Shown one piece after another: positions 38,671 through 46,374 of a DNA stretch of 64,000 nucleotides. The position numbers and the translations under genes are program-made. The stretch covers positions 1 to 64,000 of the forward strand of contig JACUTU010000004.1 in NCBI GenBank assembly GCA_014859685.1, in the 5' to 3' direction. This stretch comes from Sulfurospirillum sp. (lineage in GTDB: Bacteria; Campylobacterota; Campylobacteria; Campylobacterales; Sulfurospirillaceae). Each line of letters starts with the position of its first letter. Position 1 is the first letter of the stretch. The notes below the pieces were generated by a model. The model was not told the DNA's origin. It saw only the letters and a list, made by a program, of their open reading frames with translations, and made no database searches.

Positions 38671-39942
38671 ATGATCAAAAAATTTATAATGTTATTTGTG
38701 CTTACATGTAGCTTGGTTGCATATGATTCCACGGTAGAAATAGTTAAACGAATGGATAGATTGCCTAAGATTATTTTTCAAGATGCATCATCTGAAAATA
38801 TGCAACAAGGTTTTTTGCAAAAATTTCACAAGATCATTGCTGGAGATTTGCGAGTGAGCAGCCATTTTTTAGTTGATGATACATATTTTAAAAGTAGTTT
38901 TGATGGAAATTTACAAGAAAACTTTATGAGTGAAACTAAATCAGATCTCATTTTGCGCTACCAGTTGAGTTTTCAAGAAGATGAAAACATATTGGCTAAA
39001 ATTAAGCTTATAAATGCAAAAAATGGTCAAACTGATTTTTATAAAATATACCAAATATCAGATACGCAGAGATACCCCTTTTTAGCACATAAAATAGCAG
39101 TAGACATAAATGCGTATATAGGTGCTCCTGATATTAAATGGATGGAGCAATTTGTAATTTTTGCAAAATATACAGATGCAAAGCAGAGCGAAATAGTTAT
39201 CTCAGATTATACACTCAGTTTTCAAAAAACAGTCCTCAAAGGCGGACTCAATATCTTCCCAAAATGGGCAAATAAAAATCAAGATGCTTTTTATTACACA
39301 TCATACAATGGAGCAAAACCTACATTGTTTAAAGTCTATCTCTCAAGTGGCAAACGCGAAAGAGTGTATGCTAGTGATGGTATGATCGTGTGTTCTGATG
39401 TTTCAAAAGATGGAAATAAATTGCTCGTCACAATGGCACCGCAAGGTCAAACAGATATTTTTTTATATGATTTGACAAGCAAAAAAATGCAAAAACTCAC
39501 TCAATATCAAGGTATTGATGTAGGAGCAAACTTTATTGATGATGATTCACGAATTGTATTTGTTTCTGATAGATTGGGATACCCAAATATATTTGCTAAA
39601 ACAATTGGTGATAGTTCTCTTGAACAAATGGTATACCACGGAAAAAATAATAATTCACTGAGTGCTATTGAGAATTATATCGTGTATTCAAGCAGAGAAA
39701 AAGAGAGCGAATTTGGCTCTGGAACTTTTAATCTTTATCTTATCTCTACGCAAACAGATTTTATCAGACAACTCACAGCCAGTGGCGTCAATCTCTATCC
39801 TCGTTTTGCGGATGATAAAGAAACAATTTTATATATAAAGTACCTCAAAGATCAAAGTGCTTTAGGTGTTATCAGATTGAATGCAAATAAAAGTTATCAC
39901 TTCCCGCTCAAAGTGGGAAAAATACAATCAATTGATTGGTAA
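38671..39942 (+). CDS. tolB: Tol-Pal system beta-propeller protein TolB
   Basis: 423 residues with a signal peptide ending near LVAYDS, an N-terminal alpha/beta domain and WD40-like propeller repeats (SGKRERVYASDGMIV, GQTDIFLYDLTSKKMQKLT, SDRLGYPNIFAK, FNLYLISTQTDFIRQLT). Periplasmic partner of Pal and TolA. The 3' end contains a 14-bp perfect palindrome (39925-39938). Confidence 0.95.
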   Translation: MIKKFIMLFVLTCSLVAYDSTVEIVKRMDRLPKIIFQDASSENMQQGFLQKFHKIIAGDLRVSSHFLVDDTYFKSSFDGNLQENFMSETKSDLILRYQLSFQEDENILAKIKLINAKNGQTDFYKIYQISDTQRYPFLAHKIAVDINAYIGAPDIKWMEQFVIFAKYTDAKQSEIVISDYTLSFQKTVLKGGLNIFPKWANKNQDAFYYTSYNGAKPTLFKVYLSSGKRERVYASDGMIVCSDVSKDGNKLLVTMAPQGQTDIFLYDLTSKKMQKLTQYQGIDVGANFIDDDSRIVFVSDRLGYPNIFAKTIGDSSLEQMVYHGKNNNSLSAIENYIVYSSREKESEFGSGTFNLYLISTQTDFIRQLTASGVNLYPRFADDKETILYIKYLKDQSALGVIRLNANKSYHFPLKVGKIQSIDW

Positions 39943-39997
39943 TTAAAGAAAAAAATGATATTATATAAACAATTTTAACATAAAAAAAGGGGAAAGT

Positions 39998-40558
39998 ATG
40001 AAAAAAATAGCTCTAGCGGGTTTGACATTGTCATTACTTATTTTTAGTGGTTGTAGTCAAAAAAATCCAGAGATAGACATGGATAAAAGTGGATCAACTA
40101 CAGTAAGTACTGCTGATCAAAAAGTGTCTGATATTTCTGGTGTTGATGCAAATACCATGCATTCGCAAAATATGCAAAATGCACAAAATGCTATCGAAAG
40201 TATGATCGCAAATCTTGAATCAAAAACAGCAAAAGTATTTTTTGATTTTGATAAATATGTCGTGCGAGAAGATATGCAACCAGTTGTTGCTACAAATGCA
40301 CAGATATTTAATTCCACTGATGCACAAGCATTTTCTATCAAAGTTGAGGGAAACTCTGATGAATGGGGAACTGATGAATATAACTATGCACTTGGTCTTA
40401 AAAGAGCAAAAAGCGTAAAAGATTCTTTGGTTGCACAAGGTGTTGCAGGTGAACGCATCATGATGGTAAGTTATGGCGAAAGTAACCCTACATGTAAAGA
40501 AAGCAATAAAACTTGTTGGGCTCAAAACAGAAGAGCTGAATTTAAACTGCTTCCATAA
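39998..40558 (+). CDS. pal: Peptidoglycan-associated lipoprotein Pal
   Basis: 186 residues. The lipobox LIFSGC puts the lipidated cysteine at C19. The OmpA-like domain starts FFDFDKYVVRED and has the diaminopimelate-binding residues within DEWGTDEYNYALGLKRA and NRRAEF. It anchors the outer membrane to peptidoglycan with TolB. AGGGGAAAG precedes the ATG. Confidence 0.97.
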   Translation: MKKIALAGLTLSLLIFSGCSQKNPEIDMDKSGSTTVSTADQKVSDISGVDANTMHSQNMQNAQNAIESMIANLESKTAKVFFDFDKYVVREDMQPVVATNAQIFNSTDAQAFSIKVEGNSDEWGTDEYNYALGLKRAKSVKDSLVAQGVAGERIMMVSYGESNPTCKESNKTCWAQNRRAEFKLLP

Positions 40559-40564
40559 TCTTCA

Positions 40565-41449
40565 ATGAATTTTTTACATCTCTGTCTACCAATTGCACTA
40601 GTAATGCAATTGGTAGCAAATGAACCCTCCGCTTATAGTGCTGGTGATCTTGATAGCAAAAATCCTTATGGATTAACTTCAAGCGAACAACGCATTCTTA
40701 AAAATAAGCAAATGCTGGAAAATCTCGACAAAAAAGTTAACTCTATATCTTTGCAATTTTCAAAAATTAGTGAAAATTATGAGGGTATCCGATCTGTAAA
40801 TGAAGCTATCAATACAAAAATTGCAAAAATAGATCAAAAAATCTTTGATCTTGCTTTGAAATCCGATACAAATATCTCTGTATTGCAAACACAGATAAGT
40901 GCGCTAACAGAAGAGATGCAAAATAGCAAAGAGATACAAAATAGCAATCAAGAAAGTATCAAGATAGCTCTTGGTGAATTAAGCTCATTGATAGATTCTA
41001 TCAATACAAGTTATGTCTCAAAGGCATCATTTGATAAGCTAGCAAAAATAGTAGCATCTTTGCAATCAAAACCAGTGCAACAATCAAGCCCAAATACAAG
41101 TGGTGTTTCAGGTATACAATTGCTTGAGCAAGCGAGTAAGGCGTTTGAGAAAAATGAACTTGATAAAGCCAAATATTTGTTTGAAGAATTAGTGCAACGA
41201 AATTATAAGCCAGCATATAGCTCATTTCATCTTGGAGAAATAGCTTACAAGCAAACAAAATATACAGATGCTATAGCATACTACAAAAAAAGTATCGCTT
41301 TGTATGACAAAGCTTCTTATATCCCAACACTACTTTATCATACAGGTATCTCGCTTTCAAAACTCAAACAAAATACTGAGTCCAAAAAGTTTTTTGATGC
41401 ACTCAAAAATAATTATCCAGATTCAAAAGAAGCAAAATCTCTCCAATAA
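40565..41449 (+). CDS. cpoB: Tol-Pal system protein CpoB (YbgF)
   Basis: 294 residues: a signal peptide (cleavage near VANEPS), an N-terminal trimerising coiled coil (about 35-150) and C-terminal TPR repeats (LLEQASKAFEKNELDKAK, SFHLGEIAYKQTKYTDAI, TLLYHTGISLSKLKQ). It coordinates cell-wall synthesis with Tol-Pal during constriction. The signal-peptide codons contain a perfect 12-bp inverted repeat, and the gene carries four further perfect hairpins or palindromes. Confidence 0.92.
   Translation: MNFLHLCLPIALVMQLVANEPSAYSAGDLDSKNPYGLTSSEQRILKNKQMLENLDKKVNSISLQFSKISENYEGIRSVNEAINTKIAKIDQKIFDLALKSDTNISVLQTQISALTEEMQNSKEIQNSNQESIKIALGELSSLIDSINTSYVSKASFDKLAKIVASLQSKPVQQSSPNTSGVSGIQLLEQASKAFEKNELDKAKYLFEELVQRNYKPAYSSFHLGEIAYKQTKYTDAIAYYKKSIALYDKASYIPTLLYHTGISLSKLKQNTESKKFFDALKNNYPDSKEAKSLQ
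40586..40616 (+). repeat. Perfect 12-bp inverted repeat at the start of cpoB
   Basis: CTACCAATTGCA (40586-40597) and TGCAATTGGTAG (40605-40616) with a 7-nt loop, beginning 21 nt after the cpoB ATG. Further repeats in the gene: AGATCAAA/TTTGATCT (40831-40851), ATTGATAG/CTATCAAT (40987-41005), ATGCTATAGCAT (41268-41279) and GCTTTGT/ACAAAGC (41297-41313). Confidence 0.92.
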
Positions 41450-41483
41450 TTTTTTTATTAAGACTCTGTAAACATTCTTACGC

Positions 41484-41489
41484 TATAAT
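41484..41489 (+). promoter_or_regulatory. -10 element candidate for slyD
   Basis: TATAAT in ACGCTATAATCGC, 28 nt before the slyD ATG, in the 66-bp gap after cpoB. Confidence 0.5.
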
Positions 41490-41515
41490 CGCACTTCATT
41501 AAACAAGGAGAAATT

Positions 41516-42130
41516 ATGGCAATTAGCGACAATCAAGTTGTTTCAATCAGCTATGAATTGAAAGACTTTGTTAGTGGAGAAGTACTCGATAGCAATCTTG
41601 ATGCTGCTCCACTTTCATTTATCGTTGGCAAAGGTCAAATTATCCCAGGCTTAGAAAGTGAAATCAAAAATCTTAGCCTAGGTGATGACGCCCAAATCAA
41701 AGTTGCTGCAAAAGATGCATATGGTGAATATGATGAAACTGCAGTGCAAACACTTCCAAAAGAGCAATTTGCTGGTTTGGAATTAAGTGAAGGTATGACA
41801 CTTTATGGTCAAGGCGAACATGGTGAAACAGTTCAAGTAACAGTAAAAAGCTTTGATGAAGAAAGTGTAAATGTAGATTTTAACCATCCATTGGCTGGCA
41901 AAGAACTACTTTTTGCAATCTCAGTCGCAGAAGTTCGTGATGCTAGTGCAGATGAATTACTCAATGGCTTTGTTGGCAATGCTAGTTCAGGAGGTTGTGG
42001 ATGTGGTTCAGGTGACAGTTGTCACACTACATATGAAGATGAAAACGATCATCATCACGATCATGAAGGTGGATGCTGCGGTGGTGCAAACCACAATGAA
42101 GATGGCAGTGGATGCTGTGGATCACACTAA
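41516..42130 (+). CDS. slyD: FKBP-type peptidyl-prolyl isomerase SlyD
   Basis: 204 residues. The FKBP domain (SFIVGKGQIIPGLESEIKNL) has an inserted chaperone flap. The C-terminus is a metal-binding tail rich in Cys and His (GGCGCGSGDSCHTT, HHHDHEGGCCGG, GSGCCGSH), as in nickel-handling SlyD proteins involved in hydrogenase maturation. AAGGAG precedes the ATG. The tail codons overlap the start of the next gene. Confidence 0.95.
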   Translation: MAISDNQVVSISYELKDFVSGEVLDSNLDAAPLSFIVGKGQIIPGLESEIKNLSLGDDAQIKVAAKDAYGEYDETAVQTLPKEQFAGLELSEGMTLYGQGEHGETVQVTVKSFDEESVNVDFNHPLAGKELLFAISVAEVRDASADELLNGFVGNASSGGCGCGSGDSCHTTYEDENDHHHDHEGGCCGGANHNEDGSGCCGSH

Positions 42131-42884
42131 GTATATAGCAAGATCAAGGGCTTCAGTAGAAGCCCTAAAATCTGCTAATCTTCTCAAAAATCTCAATATA
42201 AATGCACTCATATATGGTGAATCAGGCGTCGGAAAAGTATCCTTATGTAAACATATACTTCCTGAATCAATCGTAGTTGATGGAGAAAATTTAGATGAAG
42301 TTTTAGAGTGTTTAAGCACTCAAAATAATCTAATTATTAAAAATTTTCATCGTATTGGTAATTTTCAAAAAGTAAAATCAGTTATCAAATTACATAAAAC
42401 ACGCATCATAGCAACATCTCTAGATAAGTTAAGTGAAAAAATAGCAGATGAATTTTTTAGCCTTAAAATCACTATTCCACCACTTCGTGATAGACTAGAA
42501 GATGTGTCCTTGCTTGCGGAAAAATTTTTTAAAGAAGTTTCGATAGCCTTTGGTTTTTTAAAAAAAAATGAACTTTCTTTAGAAAATTTTTCACTGGATT
42601 TATCCCAAAATTGTTTTTCACTGCGAAAATCTATCTATTTAAAATACCTCATCAATAGCATGAGTGAGCAAGATGTCTTAGAGATGATGGAAGCTTTTTT
42701 AAGCAAAAAAGTAGGCGGTAAAGATGATTATAGAGAACTTCTTTATCTTTTTGATGTGCCATTGATCAAGTGTGGTTTTAAAAAATTTCATTCGCAACTT
42801 TTGATGAGCGAAAAGTTTGGACTCAATAGAAACACTCTTCGTAAAAAGATAAACGACTACAAAGATACATACCAATTACAATAA
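42117..42884 (+). CDS. Reduced sigma-54-activator-like protein with Fis-type HTH
   Basis: About 255 residues. A Walker A NALIYGESGVGKVSL near the N-terminus, a sensor I/arginine-finger-like PPLRDRLEDVSLLAEKFF in the middle and a C-terminal Fis-type helix-turn-helix EKFGLNRNTLRKKIND. The GAFTGA loop that contacts sigma-54 and a normal Walker B are absent, and there is no receiver domain. It may be a regulator that no longer drives sigma-54, or a DNA-binding adaptor. The start is uncertain: GTG 42117, or ATG 42096/42102, all inside the slyD tail in another frame. Campylobacter has fabD here directly, so this is an accessory gene. Confidence 0.7.
   Translation: MDHTKYIARSRASVEALKSANLLKNLNINALIYGESGVGKVSLCKHILPESIVVDGENLDEVLECLSTQNNLIIKNFHRIGNFQKVKSVIKLHKTRIIATSLDKLSEKIADEFFSLKITIPPLRDRLEDVSLLAEKFFKEVSIAFGFLKKNELSLENFSLDLSQNCFSLRKSIYLKYLINSMSEQDVLEMMEAFLSKKVGGKDDYRELLYLFDVPLIKCGFKKFHSQLLMSEKFGLNRNTLRKKINDYKDTYQLQ
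42147..42166 (+). repeat. 8-bp GC-rich hairpin at the slyD/regulator junction
   Basis: AGGGCTTC-AGTA-GAAGCCCT, a perfect stem with a 4-nt loop, 17 nt after the slyD stop and about 30 nt into the downstream gene. It has no T-run, so it is not a standard terminator. Confidence 0.8.
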
Positions 42885-42900
42885 TTCAAAAAGGACCATA

Positions 42901-43824
42901 ATGAGTAAAAATATTATGATTTTTCCGGGTCAGGGCTCTCAAAGCATTGGCATGGGCAAAGATTTTTATACCAATGACCCACTAGCTAAAAAAATGATTG
43001 ATGATGCAAGCAACAGGCTTGATATAGATTTTACGCACCTACTTTTTGAGCCAAATGAAGATTTGGAACAAACACAATTTACCCAACCAGCTATTTTACT
43101 CATCAGTCTTGTTTCGTACAGACTTTTTGAGCGAGAAGTACATAAAAAACCACTCTATGCACTTGGACATTCTTTAGGCGAATTTTCAGCATTGGCTAGT
43201 GTTGGTGCGCTTGATTTTCTTGATGCGCTTGAACTTGTTCATAAAAGAGGTGCATTTATGCAAAAAGCTTGTGCGAATATAGATGCTGGTATGATGGCGC
43301 TTTTAGGGCTGAGCGATGAAAAAACGCATGAAATTATCACAGCACAACAAAAACTTGGCAAGCAAGTGTGGGCAGCAAATTATAATTGTGATGGGCAAAT
43401 TGTTATAGCAGGTGCAAAAAAAGACTTGCTCACTTTGGAGGATACCTTTAAACAAGCTGGTGCCAAAAGAGCGTTGGTTTTAAATATGTCCGTGGCAAGT
43501 CATTGTCCACTTTTGCAATCAGTTCAAGAACCGTTGATGGAGTATCTTGAGCAATATCTGCGGAACAGCTTTCAAGCACCTGTGATCTCAAATGTGAGCG
43601 CAAAAGCTTATGATAGTAAAAAAGAAGCATTAGAATTGTTAGCAAATCAACTTGTAATGCCTGTAAAATACAAACAATCAATTCTAAGCGTAGATGACGA
43701 GGCTGATCGTTTTATAGAGTTTGGCGGTAAAGTTTTGCAAGGACTAAACAAGCGATTGGCAAAAAAACCGACGCTAAGTATTGTTGATATGGCAAGTTTA
43801 GAGCAAGTTTTGTTAAGTTTATAG
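42901..43824 (+). CDS. fabD: Malonyl-CoA-ACP transacylase
   Basis: 307 residues: IFPGQGSQSIGMGKDFY at the N-terminus, the catalytic serine in GHSLGEFSAL, and VASHCPLLQ with the catalytic histidine. Loads malonate onto ACP for fatty-acid elongation. AAAAAGGA precedes the ATG. A short ORF of uncertain status begins immediately after its stop. Confidence 0.97.
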   Translation: MSKNIMIFPGQGSQSIGMGKDFYTNDPLAKKMIDDASNRLDIDFTHLLFEPNEDLEQTQFTQPAILLISLVSYRLFEREVHKKPLYALGHSLGEFSALASVGALDFLDALELVHKRGAFMQKACANIDAGMMALLGLSDEKTHEIITAQQKLGKQVWAANYNCDGQIVIAGAKKDLLTLEDTFKQAGAKRALVLNMSVASHCPLLQSVQEPLMEYLEQYLRNSFQAPVISNVSAKAYDSKKEALELLANQLVMPVKYKQSILSVDDEADRFIEFGGKVLQGLNKRLAKKPTLSIVDMASLEQVLLSL

Positions 43825-44160
43825 ATGCCAATAACTCTTGTTCAAAATATTCCAAAAATCAAGGATTCTGTTTTTGAAGATGTTTATAGCCTTGATGAGA
43901 TTGTGAAATTTGTAACACTGAGTGCTAGTAAGGATATGGTTTTTGGAGCGGTTCAAGACTTATAAGCCTAAAAGCCCAAACACTTTTTTCAAGCAGCATT
44001 GTTTGAAAAAGAGTGTTTACATGTAAGCTTGGATCAACATCTACGTATAGCCCAAAAATATGTATTGCGAATTCAAAATCAAAAGGAGATTGTAAGATAT
44101 GAAGATAGCCATCATGGGTGCAATGCCAGAAGAAATAGCCCCGCTTTTAGAGTATTTTAA
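43825..44160 (+). pseudogene. Interrupted ORF between fabD and mtnN
   Basis: An ATG directly after the fabD stop opens a 46-codon frame (MPITLVQNIPKIKDSVFEDV...) that ends at TAA 43963. The same frame continues past TAA-GCC-TAA with protein-like sequence (PKHFFQAALFEKECLHVSLD, RIAQKYVLRIQNQKEIVRYE) until TAA 44158. Two stops one codon apart in an otherwise coherent frame suggest a decayed gene of about 110 codons. I do not recognise the family. The alternative is a genuine 46-residue peptide plus non-coding DNA. The part after the stops contains a 15-bp hairpin with one bulge. Confidence 0.4.
43978..44018 (+). repeat. 15-bp quasi-palindrome in the interrupted ORF
   Basis: AAACACTTTTTTCAA (43978-43992) pairs fully with TTGAAAAA-g-AGTGTTT (44003-44018), leaving a single bulged G and a 10-nt loop. 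It is followed directly by a TACATGTAAG palindrome. Confidence 0.85.
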
Positions 44161-44800
44161 AGTGTATGAAACCATTGTTTATGCAAATAATTCATTTTAT
44201 AAAACTACCTATAAAAATCACGAAATAATTATTGCTTATAGTAAAATCGGTAAAGTAAATGCTGCTATTACGGCTTTGAGTTTAATTCAAAAATTTGGAT
44301 GCGAACAATTACTTTTTAGCGGAGTTGCTGGAGCTATTAGTAAGGATTTATCGATTGGTGATCTTATTGTTGCCACAGCACTTGCACAACACGATCTTGA
44401 CATCAGTGCTTTTGGTCATCCCTATGGTTTTGTGCCCGAGGGAAGTGTTTTTGAAAAAGCAGATGCGAGATTGATAGCAATTGCCAAAAAAGTAGCACAA
44501 GAAAAAGGCATCAAGCTTAAAGAAGGTATCATCGCTACTGGTGATCAATTTATCTGTGATAGCACGAAGAAAGAGTGGATTGCAAAAACTTTTGATGCGA
44601 GTGCGCTTGAGATGGAAGGTGCTAGTGTGGCACTTACATGTAATGCACTTGGTGTAAAGTTTTTTATATTGCGTTCCATTAGTGATGCTGCGGATATGGA
44701 TGCTAGTTTTGATTTTGATACATTTTTGCAATCTTCAGCAAGTGTGAGTGCAGATTTTATCATGGCTATGGTTGATCGGTTGGTTGATGATCAAGCTTAG
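44099..44800 (+). CDS. mtnN: 5'-methylthioadenosine/S-adenosylhomocysteine nucleosidase
   Basis: 233 residues: MKIAIMGAMPEEIAPLLEYF, the purine-site FSGVAGAISKDLSIGDLIVA, the FICDS loop and the ribose-binding LEMEGASVALTC with SISDAADMD containing the catalytic aspartate. It recycles SAM by-products and in Campylobacterota also acts in the futalosine menaquinone pathway. AAAAGGAG precedes the ATG; it overlaps the next gene by 14 bp. Confidence 0.96.
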   Translation: MKIAIMGAMPEEIAPLLEYFKVYETIVYANNSFYKTTYKNHEIIIAYSKIGKVNAAITALSLIQKFGCEQLLFSGVAGAISKDLSIGDLIVATALAQHDLDISAFGHPYGFVPEGSVFEKADARLIAIAKKVAQEKGIKLKEGIIATGDQFICDSTKKEWIAKTFDASALEMEGASVALTCNALGVKFFILRSISDAADMDASFDFDTFLQSSASVSADFIMAMVDRLVDDQA

Positions 44801-45545
44801 TAAACAGTTGTTGCGAATTGCGGGTAGAACAAATGCTCGTTATGGACTTATACGCGAGGGAGATAAGGTGCTTTTGGGCTTGAGCGGAGGCAAAGACTCA
44901 CTTACTCTTGCACATACGCTCAAGCATATGCAGCGAGTAGCACCCTTTCACTTTGAATTCCACGCACTCACAATTGCTTATGGAATGGGTGAAAATTTAG
45001 AACAATTGCACGCTCATTGCCTAGAACATAAGATTCCGCATACGATTTTAGATACAAAAATTTTTGATGTAGCAAAAGAAAAAATACGAGAAAATTCTTC
45101 ATTCTGTAGTTTTTTTTCACGAATGAGAAGGGGTTCTCTCTATACTTATGCACTCGAAAATGGTTACAATAAATTAGCACTTGCACACCATTTGGATGAT
45201 GCTTGTGAAAGTTTTTTTATGAATTTTAGTCACAATGGGCAGTTGCGCTCCATGCCTCCAATCTACAAGGCACAAAATGGATTGCTTGTAATAAGACCGT
45301 TTATACATGTAAGAGAACGAGCGCTTCGTGACCAAGCCATCAGCGCTAGCATGCCTACCATCAGCGATGAAGCATGTCCATCCATGCGTTTTAATGTAAA
45401 GATGCCAATAGCGAGAGCGCAAACCAAAGAGCTTTTATCCCACATGGAAGCACAAAATCCAGAACTTTTTATCTCAATGAAAAAAGCATTTGAGCATATG
45501 AGCCTCTCAAGTTTTTGTGACGAACAATACCTTATCGTGGAGTAG
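44787..45545 (+). CDS. TtcA-like PP-loop tRNA thiolation protein with an altered Fe-S site
   Basis: 252 residues. The ATP PP-loop SGGKDS is at 33-38. The TtcA-type segment normally reads C-x-x-C-S-R-L-R-R-G; here it is CSFFSRMRRGSLYTYA, so C107 is kept and the second Cys is F110. A later cysteine C197 (DEACPSMRF) could match the third ligand. In E. coli TtcA three cysteines hold the [4Fe-4S] cluster. It may use a different cluster ligand or act on another tRNA position. A similar gene follows mtnN in Campylobacter. ATG 44787 lies 14 bp inside mtnN. Confidence 0.82.
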   Translation: MIKLSKQLLRIAGRTNARYGLIREGDKVLLGLSGGKDSLTLAHTLKHMQRVAPFHFEFHALTIAYGMGENLEQLHAHCLEHKIPHTILDTKIFDVAKEKIRENSSFCSFFSRMRRGSLYTYALENGYNKLALAHHLDDACESFFMNFSHNGQLRSMPPIYKAQNGLLVIRPFIHVRERALRDQAISASMPTISDEACPSMRFNVKMPIARAQTKELLSHMEAQNPELFISMKKAFEHMSLSSFCDEQYLIVE

Positions 45546-45549
45546 AAAT

Positions 45550-46167
45550 CTAAAGACCCTCAAGCACGATATCCCAGAGTTTTTCTCTATCAAAATCATC
45601 AAAAAAAAGTGTAGATTTATGCGAAAAAAGCTCTTGGATTGCTTGGGCTTCAAAGGTGTTTTTATAGATACATTTTTCATGTCCCAAAAGAAATCCTCGA
45701 ACGATGGCGGGATTTTCTTGTATCTTTTGTTCACAAACAAAGCAAGTAAAATCATCATGCAACCTACCTTCAAATCCTAAAAGCTTAATATACGCTTCTA
45801 TGGCGACTCTTTTTGGATTTTGGAGTAGCCATTTTTCACTGCACTCCTCTAAAAGATCAAAATAAAATGGCTCAATAGAATCTATGCCTTTTAAATGCTT
45901 GTAAAAAAGTGGTATAAACAGTTGCCAAATATGCATCCGATCTCTTTGTGCATACCATTTGCTCGCAAGTTGTATGACCCCTCTAAGTTGTGCTATATTT
46001 GATCGAGTACTTTGTTGGATTTCAAAATCAATCTTGTAACCTAGGTTGATTGTGGCATGCCTTGCACCATAAAATCTGTAGGTATCTACCAACAAATCTC
46101 TTGTCAAAATACTTACAATAAGATCTTCATCTTTGACTTTGTTTATGTGAATTATGTATCCTTGCAT
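45550..46167 (-). CDS. recO: RecO-family DNA repair protein
   Basis: 205 residues matching the short epsilonproteobacterial RecO: an N-terminal OB-fold (MQGYIIHINKVKDEDLIVSI, YRFYGARHATINLGYKIDFE), then a helical C-domain with a putative zinc site, C142-x-x-C145 and H163/C166. It loads RecA on SSB-coated DNA with RecR. Convergent with the TtcA-like gene (4-bp gap) and divergent from gltB. Confidence 0.85.
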   Translation of the reverse strand: MQGYIIHINKVKDEDLIVSILTRDLLVDTYRFYGARHATINLGYKIDFEIQQSTRSNIAQLRGVIQLASKWYAQRDRMHIWQLFIPLFYKHLKGIDSIEPFYFDLLEECSEKWLLQNPKRVAIEAYIKLLGFEGRLHDDFTCFVCEQKIQENPAIVRGFLLGHEKCIYKNTFEAQAIQELFSHKSTLFFDDFDREKLWDIVLEGL

Positions 46168-46168
46168 G

Positions 46169-46219
46169 GATAAAATTATACCATTTTATCATATAAATTA
46201 CATCAATTTTTGATAAAAT
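46169..46219 (+). promoter_or_regulatory. Three alternating GATAAAAT/ATTTTATC arms between recO and gltB
   Basis: GATAAAAT (46169-46176), ATTTTATC (46183-46190) and GATAAAAT (46212-46219). The middle arm can pair with either neighbour (6- or 21-nt spacers). The block begins 2 nt upstream of the recO start. It is AT-rich, so chance cannot be excluded. Confidence 0.35.
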
Positions 46220-46321
46220 ATAATTATATTGATATTTAAGTTAAAAAAAGATAAGTAAAATTCAAAAAAACTGATAAATTCGATTTTATAAAAAATTAAG
46301 AAATATTTTAGTATATTTCAA

Positions 46322-46343
46322 TGCTTTTTCACTTAAAAAAGCA
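46322..46343 (+). promoter_or_regulatory. 8-bp hairpin in the gltB leader
   Basis: TGCTTTTT-CACTTA-AAAAAGCA, ending 31 nt before the gltB ATG; possible leader hairpin or operator within the 207-bp recO-gltB gap. Confidence 0.4.
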
Positions 46344-46374
46344 AAAATGTTAAAATTTATTAAAAGGTGATTGT

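Noticed and set aside
41913-42884. A 323-residue ORF starting inside slyD
   Set aside because: The first ~65 codons are the slyD Cys/His tail read in another frame; the real downstream gene starts around 42096-42117.
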